Of a stretch of 64,000 nucleotides of DNA, positions 25,044 to 40,000 are shown one piece after another. The DNA lies in contig OZ059899.1 of assembly GCA_964057225.1 (NCBI GenBank), forward strand, positions 19,538,501-19,602,500, given 5' to 3'. This stretch comes from Auanema rhodensis (lineage: Eukaryota > Nematoda > Chromadorea > Rhabditida > Rhabditidae). A program made the position numbers and the translations under genes. Under the pieces are notes generated by a model, which was given only the letters and a program-made list of their open reading frames with translations, had not been told where the DNA came from and did not search any database. Numbering within the stretch: position 1 is the stretch's first letter; the number at the start of each line of letters is the position of its first letter.

Positions 25044-25056
25044 CATGGTAACCATG
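25044..25056. repeat. CATGGT-A-ACCATG inverted repeat, satellite B
   Basis: Two perfect 6-bp arms flank a single base. I noticed no monomer in which this 13-bp element is altered, even where the bases on either side change (TTGGATCATGG near 29270; ATGATTTTG versus ATGACTTTG after it). It is the best-kept segment of the monomer by eye, and it lies beside the point where the array begins at the junction. Confidence 0.78.
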
Positions 25057-28000
25057 ACTTTGAAATTTACGTGAACTTTAATTTATGCTAATTAAATGTA
25101 CACGTGGTGTGCACTCGGTATGTAACTCGCTTCACGTGAAAGATAAAGAGATGCGGTTTTTAAAATTAGATTCCCCATGTCCATATTAGTCTGAAAACAA
25201 TTTTTTACTGATATTGGTGCATGGTAACCATGACTTTGAAATTTACGTGAACTTTAATTTATGCTAATTAAATGTACACGTGGTGTGCACTCGGTATGTA
25301 ACTCGCTTCACGTGAAAGATAAAGAGATGCGGTTTTTAAAATTAGATTCCCCATGTCCATATTAGTCTGAAAACAATTTTTTACTGATATTGGTGCATGG
25401 TAACCATGACTTTGAAATTTACGTGAACTTTAATTTATGCTAATTAAATGTACAAGTGATGTGCACTTGGTATGTAACTCGCTTCACGTGAAAGATAAGG
25501 AGATGCGGTTTTCACAATTAGATTCCCCATGTCCATATTAGTCTAAAAACAAATTTTTATTGATATTGGTGCATGGTAACCATGACTTTGAAATCTACGT
25601 GAACTTTAATTTATGCTAATTAAATGTACACGTGATGTGCACTTGGTATGTAACTCGCTTCACGTGAAAGATAAAGAGATGCGGTTTTTAAAATTAGACT
25701 CCCCATGTCCATATTAGTCTAAAAACAAATTTTTATTGATATTGGTGCATGGTAACCATGACTTTGAAATTTACGTGAACTTTAATTTATGCTAATTAAA
25801 TGTACACGTGGTGTGCACTCGGTATGTAACTCGCTTCACGTGAAAGATAAAGAGATGCGGTTTTTAAAATTAGATTCCCCATGTCCATACTAGTCTGAAA
25901 ACAATTTTTTACTGATATTGGTGCATGGTAACCATGACTTTGAAATTTACGTGAACTTTAATTTATGCTAATTAAATGTACACGTGATGTGCACTTGGTA
26001 TGTAACTTGCTTCACGTGAAAGATAAAGAGATGCGGTTTTCAAAATTAGATTTCCCATGTCCATATTAGTCTTAAAACAAATTTTTATTGATATTGGTGC
26101 ATGGTAACCATGACTTTGAAATTTACGTGAACTTTAATTTATGCTAATTAAATGTACACGTGGTGTGCACTCGGTATGTAACTCGCTTCACGTGAAAGAT
26201 AAAGAGATGCGGTTTTTAAAATTAGATTCCCCATGTCCATACTAGTCTGAAAACAATTTTTTACTGATATTGGTGCATGGTAACCATGACTTTGAAATTT
26301 ACGTGAACTTTAATTTATGCTAATTAAATGTACACGTGATGTGCACTTGGTATGTAACTCGCTTCACGTGAAAGATAAAGAGATGCGGTTTTTAAAATTA
26401 GATTCCCCATGTCCATATTAGTCTAGAAACAAATTTTTATTGATATTGGTGCATGGTAACCATGACTTTGAAATTTACGTGAACTTTAATTTATGCTAAT
26501 TAAATGTACACGTGATGTGCACTTGGTATGTAACTTGCTTCACGTGAAAGATAAAGAGATGCGGTTTTCAAAATTAGATTCTTCATGTCCATATCAGTCT
26601 TAAAACAAATTTTCATTGATATTGGTGCATGGTAACCATGACTTTGAAATCTACGTGAACTTTAATTTATGCTAATTAAATGTACACGTGATGTGCACTT
26701 GGTATGTAACTCGCTTCACGTGAAAGATAAAGAGATGCGGTTTTTAAAATTAGACTCCCCATGTCCATATTAGTCTAAAAACAAATTTTTATTGATATTG
26801 GTGCATGGTAACCATGACTTTGAAATTTACGTGAACTTTAATTTATGCTAATTAAATGTACACGTGGTGTGCACTCGGTATGTACCTCGCTTCACGTGAA
26901 AGATAAAGAGATGCGGTTTTTGAAATTAGATTCCCCATGTCCATATTAGTCTGAAAACAATTTTTTACTGATATTGGTGCATGGTAACCATGACTTTGAA
27001 ATTTACGTGAACTTTAATTTATGCTAATTAAATGTACACGTGGTGTGCACTCGGTATGTAACTCGCTTCACGTGAAAGATAAAGAGATGCGGTTTTTAAA
27101 ATTAGATTCCCCATGTCCATATTAGTCTGAAAACAATTTTTTACTGATATTGGTGCATGGTAACCATGACTTTGAAATTTACGTGAACTTTAATTTATGC
27201 TAATTAAATGTACAAGTGATGTGCACTTGGTATGTAACTCGCTTCACGTGAAAGATAAGGAGATGCGGTTTTCACAATTAGATTCCCCATGTCCATATTA
27301 GTCTAAAAACAAATTTTTATTGATATTGGTGCATGGTAACCATGACTTTGAAATCTACGTGAACTTTAATTTATGCTAATTAAATGAACACGTGATGTGC
27401 ACTTGGTATGTAACTCGCTTCACGTGAAAGATAAAGAGATGCGGTTTTTAAAATTAGACTCCCCATGTCCATACTAGTCTGAAAACAATTTTTTACTGAT
27501 ATTGGTGCATGGTAACCATGACTTTGAAATTTACGTGAACTTTAATTTATGCTAATTAAATGTACACGTGGTGTGCACTCGGTATGTAACTCGCTTCACG
27601 TGAAAGATAAAGAGATGCGGTTTTTAAAATTAGATTCCCCATGTCCATACTAGTCTGAAAACAATTTTTTACTGATATTGGTGCATGGTAACCATGACTT
27701 TGAAATTTACGTGAACTTTAATTTATGCTAATTAAATGTACACGTGATGTGCACTTGGTATGTAACTCGCTTCACGTGAAAGATAAAGAGATGCGGTTTT
27801 TAAAATTAGATTCCCCATGTCCATATTAGTCTAGAAACAAATTTTTATTGATATTGGTGCATGGTAACCATGACTTTGAAATTTACGTGAACTTTAATTT
27901 ATGCTAATTAAATGTACACGTGATGTGCACTTGGTATGTAACTTGCTTCACGTGAAAGATAAAGAGATGCGGTTTTCAAAATTAGATTCTTCATGTCCAT

Positions 28001-31000
28001 ATCAGTCTTAAAACAAATTTTCATTGATATTGGTGCATGGTAACCATGACTTTGAAATCTACGTGAACTTTAATTTATGCTAATTAAATGTACACGTGAT
28101 GTGCACTTGGTATGTAACTCGCTTCACGTGAAAGATAAAGAGATGCGGTTTTTAAAATTAGACTCCCCATGTCCATATTAGTCTAAAAACAAATTTTTAT
28201 TGATATTGGTGCATGGTAACCATGACTTTGAAATTTACGTGAACTTTAATTTATGCTAATTAAATGTACACGTGGTGTGCACTCGGTATGTAACTCGCTT
28301 CACGTGAAAGATAAAGAGATGCGGTTTTTAAAATTAGATTCCCCATGTCCATACTAGTCTGAAAACAATTTTTTACTGATATTGGTGCATGGTAACCATG
28401 ACTTTGAAATTTACGTGAACTTTAATTTATGCTAATTAAATGTACACGTGATGTGCACTTGGTATGTAACTCGCTTCACGTGAAAGATAAAGAGATGCGG
28501 TTTTCAAAATTAGATTCCCCATGTCCATATTAGTCTAGAAACAAATTTTTATTGATATTGGTGCATGGTAACCATGACTTTGAAATTTACGTGAACTTTA
28601 ATTTATGCTAATTAAATGTACACGTGGTGTGCACTCGGTATGTAACTCGCTTCACGTGAAAGATAAAGAGATGCGGTTTTTAAAATTAGATTCCCCATGT
28701 CCATATTAGTCTGAAAACAATTTTTCACTGATATTGGTGCATGGTAACCATGACTTTGAATTTTACGTGAACTTTAATTTATGCTAATTAAACGTACACG
28801 TGGTGTGCACTCGGTATGTAACTCGCTTCACGTGAAAGATAAAGAGATGCGGTTTTCAAAAATAGATTCCCCATGTCCATATTAGTCTAAAAACAAATTT
28901 TTATTGATATTGGTGCATGGTAACCATGACTTTGAAATTTACGTGAACTTTAATTTATGCTAATTAAATGTACACGTGGTGTGCACCCGGTATGTAACTC
29001 GCTTCACGTGAAAGATAAAGAGATGAGGTTTTCCCAATTAGATTCCCCATGTCCATATTAGTCTAAAAACAAAGTTTTATCGATATTGGTGCATGGTAAC
29101 CATGACTTTGAAATTTACGTGAATTTTATTTTATGCTACATAAATGTACACGTGGTGTGCACTCGGTATGTATCTCGCTTCACGTGAAAGAAAAAGAGAT
29201 GCGGTTTCCAAAATTAGATTCCCCATGTCCATATTAGTCTAAAAACAGTTTTTTACTGATATTGGATCATGGTAACCATGATTTTGAAATTTACGTGAAC
29301 TCTAATTTATGCTAATTAAATGTACACATGGTGTGCACTCGGTATGTAACTCGCTTCACGTGAAAGATAAAGAGATGCGGTTTTCAAAATTAGATTCCCC
29401 ATGTCCATATTAGTCTAAAAACAAATTTTAATGATATTGGTGCATGGTAACCATGACTTTGAATTTTACGTGAACTTTAATTTATGCTAATTAAACGTAC
29501 ACGTGGTGTGCACTCGGTATGTAACTCGCTTCACGTGAAAGATAAAGAGATGCGGTTTTCAAAAATAGATTCCCCATGTCCATATTAGTCTAAAAACAAA
29601 TTTTTATTGATATTGGTGCATGGTAACCATGACTTTGAATTTTACGTGAACTTTAATTTATGCTAATTAAATGTACACGTGGTGTGCACTCGGTATGTAA
29701 CTCGCTTCACGTGAAAGATAAAGAGATGCGGTTTTCAAAATTAGATTTCCCATGTCCATATTAGTCTTAAAACAAATTTTTATTGATATTGGTGCATGGT
29801 AACCATGACTTTGAAATTTACGTGAACTTTAATTTATGCTAATTAAATGTACACGTGGTGTGCACTCGGTATGTAACTCGCTTCACGTGAAAGATAAAGA
29901 GATGCGGTTTTTAAAATTAGACTCCCCATGTCCATATTAGTCTAAAAACAAATTTTTATTGATATTGGTGCATGGTAACCATGACTTTGAAATTTACGTG
30001 AACTTTAATTTATGCTAATTAAATGTACACGTGGTGTGCACTCGGTATGTAACTCGCTTCACGTGAAAGATAAAGAGATGCGGTTTTTAAAATTAGATTC
30101 CCCATGTCCATATTAGTCTGAAAACAATTTTTTACTGATATTGGTGCATGGTAACCATGACTTTGAAATTTACGTGAACTTTAATTTATGCTAATTAAAT
30201 GTACACGTGGTGTGCACTCGGTATGTAACTCGCTTCACGTGAAAGATAAAGAGATGCGGTTTTTAAAATTAGATTCCCCATGTCCATATTAGTCTGAAAA
30301 CAATTTTTTACTGATATTGGTGCATGGTAACCATGACTTTGAAATTTACGTGAACTTTAATTTATGCTAATTAAATGTACAAGTGATGTGCACTTGGTAT
30401 GTAACTCGCTTCACGTGAAAGATAAGGAGATGCGGTTTTCACAATTAGATTCCCCATGTCCATATTAGTCTAAAAACAAATTTTTATTGATATTGGTGCA
30501 TGGTAACCATGACTTTGAAATCTACGTGAACTTTAATTTATGCTAATTAAATGTACACGTGATGTGCACTTGGTATGTAACTCGCTTCACGTGAAAGATA
30601 AAGAGATGCGGTTTTTAAAATTAGACTCCCCATGTCCATATTAGTCTAAAAACAAATTTTTATTGATATTGGTGCATGGTAACCATGACTTTGAAATTTA
30701 CGTGAACTTTAATTTATGCTAATTAAATGTACACGTGGTGTGCACTCGGTATGTAACTCGCTTCACGTGAAAGATAAAGAGATGCGGTTTTTAAAATTAG
30801 ATTCCCCATGTCCATACTAGTCTGAAAACAATTTTTTACTGATATTGGTGCATGGTAACCATGACTTTGAAATTTACGTGAACTTTAATTTATGCTAATT
30901 AAATGTACACGTGATGTGCACTTGGTATGTAACTCGCTTCACGTGAAAGATAAAGAGATGCGGTTTTTAAAATTAGATTCCCCATGTCCATATTAGTCTA

Positions 31001-34000
31001 GGAACAAATTTTTATTGATATTGGTGCATGGTAACCATGACTTTGAAATTTACGTGAACTTTAATTTATGCTAATTAAATGTACACGTGGTGTGCACTCG
31101 GTATGTAACTCGCTTCACGTGAAAGATAAAGAGATGCGGTTTTTAAAATTAGATTCCCCATGTCCATATTAGTCTGAAAACAATTTTTCACTGATATTGG
31201 TGCATGGTAACCATGACTTTGAATTTTACGTGAACTTTAATTTATGCTAATTAAACGTACACGTGGTGTGCACTCGGTATGTAACTCGCTTCACGTGAAA
31301 GATAAAGAGATGCGGTTTTCAAAAATAGATTCCCCATGTCCATATTAGTCTAAAAACAATTTTTTATTGATATTGGTGCATGGTAACCATGACTTTGAAA
31401 TTTACGTGAACTTTAATTTATGCTAATTAAATGTACACGTGGTGTGCACTCGGTATGTAACTCGCTTCACGTGAAAGATAAAGAGATGCGGTTTTTGAAA
31501 TTAGATTCCCCATGTCCATACTAGTCTGAAAACAATTTTTTACTGATATTGGTGCATGGTAACCATGACTTTGAAATTTACGTGAACTTTAATTTATGCT
31601 AATTAAATGTACACGTGATGTGCACTTGGTATGTAACTCGCTTCACGTGAAAGATAAAGAGATGCGGTTTTTAAAATTAGATTCCCCATGTCCATATTAG
31701 TCTAGAAACAAATTTTTATTGATATTGGTGCATGGTAACCATGACTTTGAAATTTACGTGAACTTTAATTTATGCTAATTAAATGTACACGTGATGTGCA
31801 CTTGGTATGTAACTTGCTTCACGTGAAAGATAAAGAGATGCGGTTTTCAAAATTAGATTCTTCATGTCCATATCAGTCTTAAAACAAATTTTCATTGATA
31901 TTGGTGCATGGTAACCATGACTTTGAAATCTACGTGAACTTTAATTTATGCTAATTAAATGTACACGTGATGTGCACTTGGTATGTAACTCGCTTCACGT
32001 GAAAGATAAAGAGATGCGGTTTTTAAAATTAGACTCCCCATGTCCATATTAGTCTAAAAACAAATTTTTATTGATATTGGTGCATGGTAACCATGACTTT
32101 GAAATTTACGTGAACTTTAATTTATGCTAATTAAATGTACACGTGGTGTGCACTCGGTATGTAACTCGCTTCACGTGAAAGATAAAGAGATGCGGTTTTT
32201 AAAATTAGATTCCCCATGTCCATACTAGTCTGAAAACAATTTTTTACTGATATTGGTGCATGGTAACCATGACTTTGAAATTTACGTGAACTTTAATTTA
32301 TGCTAATTAAATGTACACGTGATGTGCACTTGGTATGTAACTCGCTTCACGTGAAAGATAAAGAGATGCGGTTTTTAAAATTAGATTCCCCATGTCCATA
32401 TTAGTCTAGAAACAAATTTTTATTGATATTGGTGCATGGTAACCATGACTTTGAAATTTACGTGAACTTTATTTTATGCTACATAAATGTACACGTGGTG
32501 TGCACTCGGTATGTATCTCGCTTCACGTGAAAGAAAAAGAGATGCGGTTTCCAAAATTAGATTCCCCATGTCCATATTAGTCTAAAAACAGTTTTTTACT
32601 GATATTGGTGCATGGTAACCATGATTTTGAAATTTACGTGAACTTTAATTTATGCTAATTAAATGTACACATGGTGTGCACTCGGTATGTAACTCGCTTC
32701 ACGTGAAAGATAAAGAGATGCGGTTTTTAAAATTAGATTCCCCATGTCCATATTAGTCTGAAAACAATTTTTCACTGATATTGGTGCATGGTAACCATGA
32801 CTTTGAATTTTACGTGAACTTTAATTTATGCTAATTAAACGTACACGTGGTGTGCACTCGGTATGTAACTCGCTTCACGTGAAAGATAAAGAGATGCGGT
32901 TTTCAAAAATAGATTCCCCATGTCCATATTAGTCTAAAAACAAATTTTTATTGATATTGGTGCATGGTAACCATGACTTTGAATTTTACGTGAACTTTAA
33001 TTTATGCTAATTAAATGTACACGTGATGTGCACTTGGTATGTAACTTGCTTCACGTGAAAGATAAAGAGATGCGGTTTTCAAAATTAGATTTCCCATGTC
33101 CATATTAGTCTTAAAACAAATTTTTATTGATATTGGTGCATGGTAACCATGACTTTGAAATTTACGTGAACTTTAATTTATGCTAATTAAATGTACACGT
33201 GGTGTGCACTCGGTATGTAACTCGCTTCACGTGAAAGATAAAGAGATGCGGTTTTTAAAATTAGATTCCCCATGTCCATACTAGTCTGAAAACAATTTTT
33301 TACTGATATTGGTGCATGGTAACCATGACTTTGAAATTTACGTGAACTTTAATTTATGCTAATTAAATGTACACGTGATGTGCACTTGGTATGTAACTCG
33401 CTTCACGTGAAAGATAAAGAGATGCGGTTTTTAAAATTAGATTCCCCATGTCCATATTAGTCTAGAAACAAATTTTTATTGATATTGGTGCATGGTAACC
33501 ATGACTTTGAAATTTACGTGAACTTTAATTTATGCTAATTAAATGTACACGTGATGTGCACTTGGTATGTAACTTGCTTCACGTGAAAGATAAAGAGATG
33601 CGGTTTTCAAAATTAGATTCTTCATGTCCATATTAGTCTTAAAACAAATTTTCATTGATATTGGTGCATGGTAACCATGACTTTGAAATTTACGTGAACT
33701 TTAATTTATGCTAATTAAATGTACACGTGATGTGCACTTGGTATGTAACTCGCTTCACGTGAAAGATAAAGAGATGCAGTTCTCAAAATTAGATTCCCCA
33801 TGTCCATATTAGTCTAAAAACAAATTTTTGTTGATATTGGTGCATGGTAACCATGACTTTGAAATTTACGTGAACTTTATTTTATGCTACATAAATGTAC
33901 ACGTGGTGTGCACTCGGTATGTATCTCGCTTCACGTGAAAGATAAAGAGATGAGGTTTTCCCAATTAGATTCCCCATGTCCATATTAGTCTAAAAACAAA

Positions 34001-37000
34001 TTTTTATCGATATTGGTGCATGGTAACCATGACTTTGAAATTTACGTGAACTTTATTTTATGCTACATAAATGTACACGTGGTGTGCACTCGGTATGTAA
34101 CTCGCTTCACGTGAAAGATAAAGAGATGCGGTTTTCAAAATTAGATTCCCCATGTCCATATTAGTCTAAAAACAAATTTTTATTGATATTGGTGCATGGT
34201 AACCATGACTTTGAATTTTACGTGAACTTTAATTTATGCTAATTAAACGTACACGTGGTGTGCACTCGGTATGTAACTCGCTTCACGTGAAAGATAAAGA
34301 GATGCGGTTTTCAAAAATAGATTCCCCATGTCCATATTAGTCTAAAAACAAATTTTTATTGATATTGGTGCATGGTAACCATGACTTTGAATTTTACGTG
34401 AACTTTAATTTATGCTAATTAAATGTACACGTGATGTGCACTTGGTATGTAACTTGCTTCACGTGAAAGATAAAGAGATGCGGTTTTCAAAATTAGATTT
34501 CCCATGTCCATATTAGTCTTAAAACAAATTTTTATTGATATTGGTGCATGGTAACCATGACTTTGAAATTTACGTGAACTTTAATTTATGCTAATTAAAT
34601 GTACACGTGGTGTGCACTCGGTATGTAACTCGCTTCACGTGAAAGATAAAGAGATGCGGTTTTTAAAATTAGACTCCCCATGTCCATATTAGTCTAAAAA
34701 CAAATTTTTATTGATATTGGTGCATGGTAACCATGACTTTGAAATTTACGTGAACTTTAATTTATGCTAATTAAATGTACACGTGGTGTGCACTCGGTAT
34801 GTAACTCGCTTCACGTGAAAGATAAAGAGATGCGGTTTTTAAAATTAGATTCCCCATGTCCATATTAGTCTGAAAACAATTTTTTACTGATATTGGTGCA
34901 TGGTAACCATGACTTTGAATTTTACGTGAACTTTAATTTATGCTAATTAAACGTACACGTGGTGTGCACTCGGTATGTAACTCGCTTCACGTGAAAGATA
35001 AAGAGATGCGGTTTTCAAAAATAGATTCCCCATGTCCATATTAGTCTTAAAACAAATTTTTATTGATATTGGTGCATGGTAACCATGACTTTGAAATTTA
35101 CGTGAACTTTAATTTATGCTAATTAAATGTACACGTGGTGTGCACTCGGTATGTAACTCGCTTCACGTGAAAGATAAAGAGATGAGGTTTTCCCAATTAG
35201 ATTCCCCATGTCCATATTAGTCTAAAAACAAATTTTTATCGATATTGGTGCATGGTAACCATGACTTTGAAATTTACGTGAACTTTATTTTATGCTACAT
35301 AAATGTACACGTGGTGTGCACTCGGTATGTATCTCGCTTCACGTGAAAGAAAAAGAGATGCGGTTTCCAAAATTAGATTCCCCATGTCCATATTAGTCTA
35401 AAAACAGTTTTTTACTGATATTGGTGCATGGTAACCATGATTTTGAAATTTACGTGAACTTTAATTTATGCTAATTAAATGTACACATGGTGTGCACTCG
35501 GTATGTAACTCGCTTCACGTGAAAGATAAAGAGATGCGGTTTTCAAAATTAGATTCCCCATGTCCATATTAGTCTAAAAACAAATTTTTATTGATATTGG
35601 TGCATGGTAACCATGACTTTGAATTTTACGTGAACTTTAATTTATGCTAATTAAACGTACACGTGGTGTGCACTCGGTATGTAACTCGCTTCACGTGAAA
35701 GATAAAGAGATGCGGTTTTCAAAAATAGATTCCCCATGTCCATATTAGTCTAAAAACAAATTTTTATTGATATTGGTGCATGGTAACCATGACTTTGAAT
35801 TTTACGTGAACTTTAATTTATGCTAATTAAACGTACACGTGGTGTGCACTCGGTATGTAACTCGCTTCACGTGAAAGATAAAGAGATGCGGTTTTTAAAA
35901 TTAGACTCCCCATGTCCATATTAGTCTAAAAACAAATTTTTATTGATATTGGTGCATGGTAACCATGACTTTGAAATTTACGTGAACTTTAATTTATGCT
36001 AATTAAATGTACACGTGGTGTGCACTCGGTATGTAACTCGCTTCACGTGAAAGATAAAGAGATGCGGTTTTTAAAATTAGATTCCCCATGTCCATATTAG
36101 TCTGAAAACAATTTTTTACTGATATTGGTGCATGGTAACCATGACTTTGAAATTTACGTGAACTTTAATTTATGCTAATTAAATGTACAAGTGATGTGCA
36201 CTTGGTATGTAACTCGCTTCACGTGAAAGATAAGGAGATGCGGTTTTCACAATTAGATTCCCCATGTCCATATTAGTCTAAAAACAAATTTTTATTGATA
36301 TTGGTGCATGGTAACCATGACTTTGAAATCTACGTGAACTTTAATTTATGCTAATTAAATGTACACGTGATGTGCACTTGGTATGTAACTCGCTTCACGT
36401 GAAAGATAAAGAGATGCGGTTTTCAAAATTAGATTTCCCATGTCCATATTAGTCTTAAAACAAATTTTTATTGATATTGGTGCATGGTAACCATGACTTT
36501 GAAATTTACGTGAACTTTAATTTATGCTAATTAAATGTACACGTGGTGTGCACTCGGTATGTAACTCGCTTCACGTGAAAGATAAAGAGATGCGGTTTTT
36601 AAAATTAGACTCCCCATGTCCATATTAGTCTAAAAACAAATTTTTATTGATATTGGTGCATGGTAACCATGACTTTGAAATTTACGTGAACTTTAATTTA
36701 TGCTAATTAAATGTACACGTGGTGTGCACTCGGTATGTAACTCGCTTCACGTGAAAGATAAAGAGATGCGGTTTTTAAAATTAGATTCCCCATGTCCATA
36801 CTAGTCTGAAAACAATTTTTTACTGATATTGGTGCATGGTAACCATGACTTTGAAATTTACGTGAACTTTAATTTATGCTAATTAAATGTACACGTGATG
36901 TGCACTTGGTATGTAACTCGCTTCACGTGAAAGATAAAGAGATGCGGTTTTTAAAATTAGATTCCCCATGTCCATATTAGTCTAGAAACAAATTTTTATT

Positions 37001-40000
37001 GATATTGGTGCATGGTAACCATGACTTTGAATTTTACGTGAACTTTAATTTATGCTAATTAAACGTACACGTGGTGTGCACTCGGTATGTAACTCGCTTC
37101 ACGTGAAAGATAAGGAGATGCGGTTTTCACAATTAGATTCCCCATGTCCATATTAGTCTAAAAACAAATTTTTATTGATATTGGTGCATGGTAACCATGA
37201 CTTTGAAATCTACGTGAACTTTAATTTATGCTAATTAAATGTACACGTGATGTGCACTTGGTATGTAACTCGCTTCACGTGAAAGATAAAGAGATGCGGT
37301 TTTCAAAATTAGATTTCCCATGTCCATATTAGTCTTAAAACAAATTTTTATTGATATTGGTGCATGGTAACCATGACTTTGAAATTTACGTGAACTTTAA
37401 TTTATGCTAATTAAATGTACACGTGGTGTGCACTCGGTATGTAACTCGCTTCACGTGAAAGATAAAGAGATGCGGTTTTTAAAATTAGACTCCCCATGTC
37501 CATATTAGTCTAAAAACAAATTTTTATTGATATTGGTGCATGGTAACCATGACTTTGAAATTTACGTGAACTTTAATTTATGCTAATTAAATGTACACGT
37601 GGTGTGCACTCGGTATGTAACTCGCTTCACGTGAAAGATAAAGAGATGCGGTTTTTAAAATTAGATTCCCCATGTCCATACTAGTCTGAAAACAATTTTT
37701 TACTGATATTGGTGCATGGTAACCATGACTTTGAAATTTACGTGAACTTTAATTTATGCTAATTAAATGTACACGTGATGTGCACTTGGTATGTAACTCG
37801 CTTCACGTGAAAGATAAAGAGATGCGGTTTTTAAAATTAGATTCCCCATGTCCATATTAGTCTAGAAACAAATTTTTATTGATATTGGTGCATGGTAACC
37901 ATGACTTTGAAATTTACGTGAACTTTAATTTATGCTAATTAAATGTACACGTGATGTGCACTTGGTATGTAACTTGCTTCACGTGAAAGATAAAGAGATG
38001 CGGTTTTCAAAATTAGATTCTTCATGTCCATATTAGTCTTAAAACAAATTTTCATTGATATTGGTGCATGGTAACCATGATTTTGAAATTTACGTGAACT
38101 TTATTTTATGCTAATTAAATGTACACGTGATGTGCACTTGGTATGTAACTTGCTTCACGTGAAAGATAAAGAGATGCGGTTTCCAAAATTAGATTCCTCA
38201 TGTCCATATTAGTCTAAAAACAGTTTTTTACTGATATTGGTGCATGGTAACCATGATTTTGAAATTTACGTGAACTTTATTTTATGCTACATAAATGTAC
38301 ACGTGGTGTGCACTCGGTATGTATCTCGCTTCACGTGAAAGATAAAGAGATGCGGTTTCCAAAATTAGATTCCCCATGTCCATATTAGTCTAAAAACAAA
38401 TTTTTATCGATATTGGTGCATGGTAACCATGACTTTGAAATTTACGTGAACTTTATTTTATGCTACATAAATGTACACGTGGTGTGCACTCGGTATGTAT
38501 CTCGCTTCACGTGAAAGATAAAGAGATGCGGTTTCCAAAATTAGATTCCCCATGTCCATATTAGTCTAAAAACAGTTTTTTACTGATATTGGTGCATGGT
38601 AACCATGATTTTGAAATTTACGTGAACTTTAATTTATGCTAATTAAATGTACACATGGTGTGCACTCGGTATGTAACTCGCTTCACGTGAAAGATAAAGA
38701 GATGCGGTTTTCGAAATTAGATTCCCCATGTCCATATTAGTCTAAAAACAAATTTTTATTGATATTGGTGCATGGTAACCATGACTTTGAAATTTACGTG
38801 AACTTTAATTTATGCTAATTAAATGTACACGTGATGTGCACTTGGTATGTAACTCGCTTCACGTGAAAGATAAAGAGATGCAGTTCTCAAAATTAGATTC
38901 CCCATGTCCATATTAGTCTAAAAACAAATTTTTATTGATATTGGTGCATGGTAACCATGACTTTGAAATTTACGTGAACTTTAATTTATGCTAATTAAAT
39001 GTACACGTGATGTGCACTTGGTATGTAACTTGCTTCACGTGAAAGATAAAGAGATGCGGTTTTCAAAATTAGATTCCCCATGTCCATATTAGTCTTAAAA
39101 CAAATTTTTATTGATATTGGTGCATGGTAACCATGACTTTGAAATTTACGTGAACTTTAATTTATGCTCATTAAATGTACACGTGATGTGCACTTGGTAT
39201 GTAACTCGCTTCACGTGAAAGATAAAGAGATGCAGTTCTCAAAATTAGATTCCCCATGTCCATATTAGTCTAAAAACAAATTTTTATTGATATTGGTGCA
39301 TGGTAACCATGACTTTGAAATTTACGTGAACTTTATTTTATGCTACATAAATGTACACGTGGTGTGCACTCGGTATGTATCTCGCTTCACGTGAAAGATA
39401 AAGAGATGAGGTTTTCCCAATTAGATTCCCCATGTCCATATTAGTCTAAAAACAAATTTTTATCGATATTGGTGCATGGTAACCATGACTTTGAAATTTA
39501 CGTGAACTTTAATTTATGCTAATTAAATGTACACGTGATGTGCACTTGGTATGTAACTTGCTTCACGTGAAAGATAAAGAGATGCGGTTTTCAAAATTAG
39601 ATTCTTCATGTCCATATTAGTCTTAAAACAAATTTTCATTGATATTGGTGCATGGTAACCATGACTTTGAAATTTACGTGAACTTTAATTTATGCTAATT
39701 AAATGTACACGTGATGTGCACTTGGTATGTAACTCGCTTCACGTGAAAGATAAAGAGATGCAGTTCTCAAAATTAGATTCCCCATGTCCATATTAGTCTA
39801 AAAACAAATTTTTGTTGATATTGGTGCATGGTAACCATGACTTTGAAATTTACGTGAACTTTATTTTATGCTACATAAATGTACACGTGGTGTGCACTCG
39901 GTATGTATCTCGCTTCACGTGAAAGATAAAGAGATGCGGTTTCCAAAATTAGATTCCTCATGTCCATATTAGTCTAAAAACAGTTTTTTACTGATATTGG

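Larger units (their letters stand above)
24884..25059 (+). repeat. Reference monomer of satellite B
   Basis: One 176-bp period. In order: TTGAAATTTACGTGAAC, an AT stem (24901-24920), ACACGTGGTGTGCACTCGG, TATGTAACTCGC, the palindrome TTCACGTGAA (24955-24964), AGATAAAGAGATGCGG, a variable T/A stretch, CCCCATGTCCATATTAGTCT, another variable A/T stretch, GATATTGGTG, and CATGGTAACCATG (25044-25056). Main alleles elsewhere: TTATTTTATGCTACATAAAT for the AT stem; GTGATGTGCACTTGG for GTGGTGTGCACTCGG; CTTGCTTC for CTCGCTTC; TTTTTAAAA, TTTTCAAAA, TTTCCAAAA or TTCTCAAAA after GCGG or GCAG; and TTATTG, TTACTG or TTATCG before ATATTGG. Confidence 0.92.
24357..34200 (+). repeat. Satellite B left zone: patchwork of 8- and 10-monomer duplications
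   Basis: Rare alleles recur at exact multiples of 176 bp. TACAAGTG with TAAGGAGATG occurs at 25451 and 27211 (1760 bp, 10 monomers) and again at 30378. CTAGAAAC occurs at 26423 and 27831, and CTTCATGTCCATATCAG at 26581 and 27989, both 1408 bp (8 monomers) apart; the latter recurs at 31860. Matching flanks extend for several monomers and then switch to other allele orders. The zone is rich in the GCGGTTTTTAAAATT and CTGAAAACAATTTTTTACTG alleles. Confidence 0.75.
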
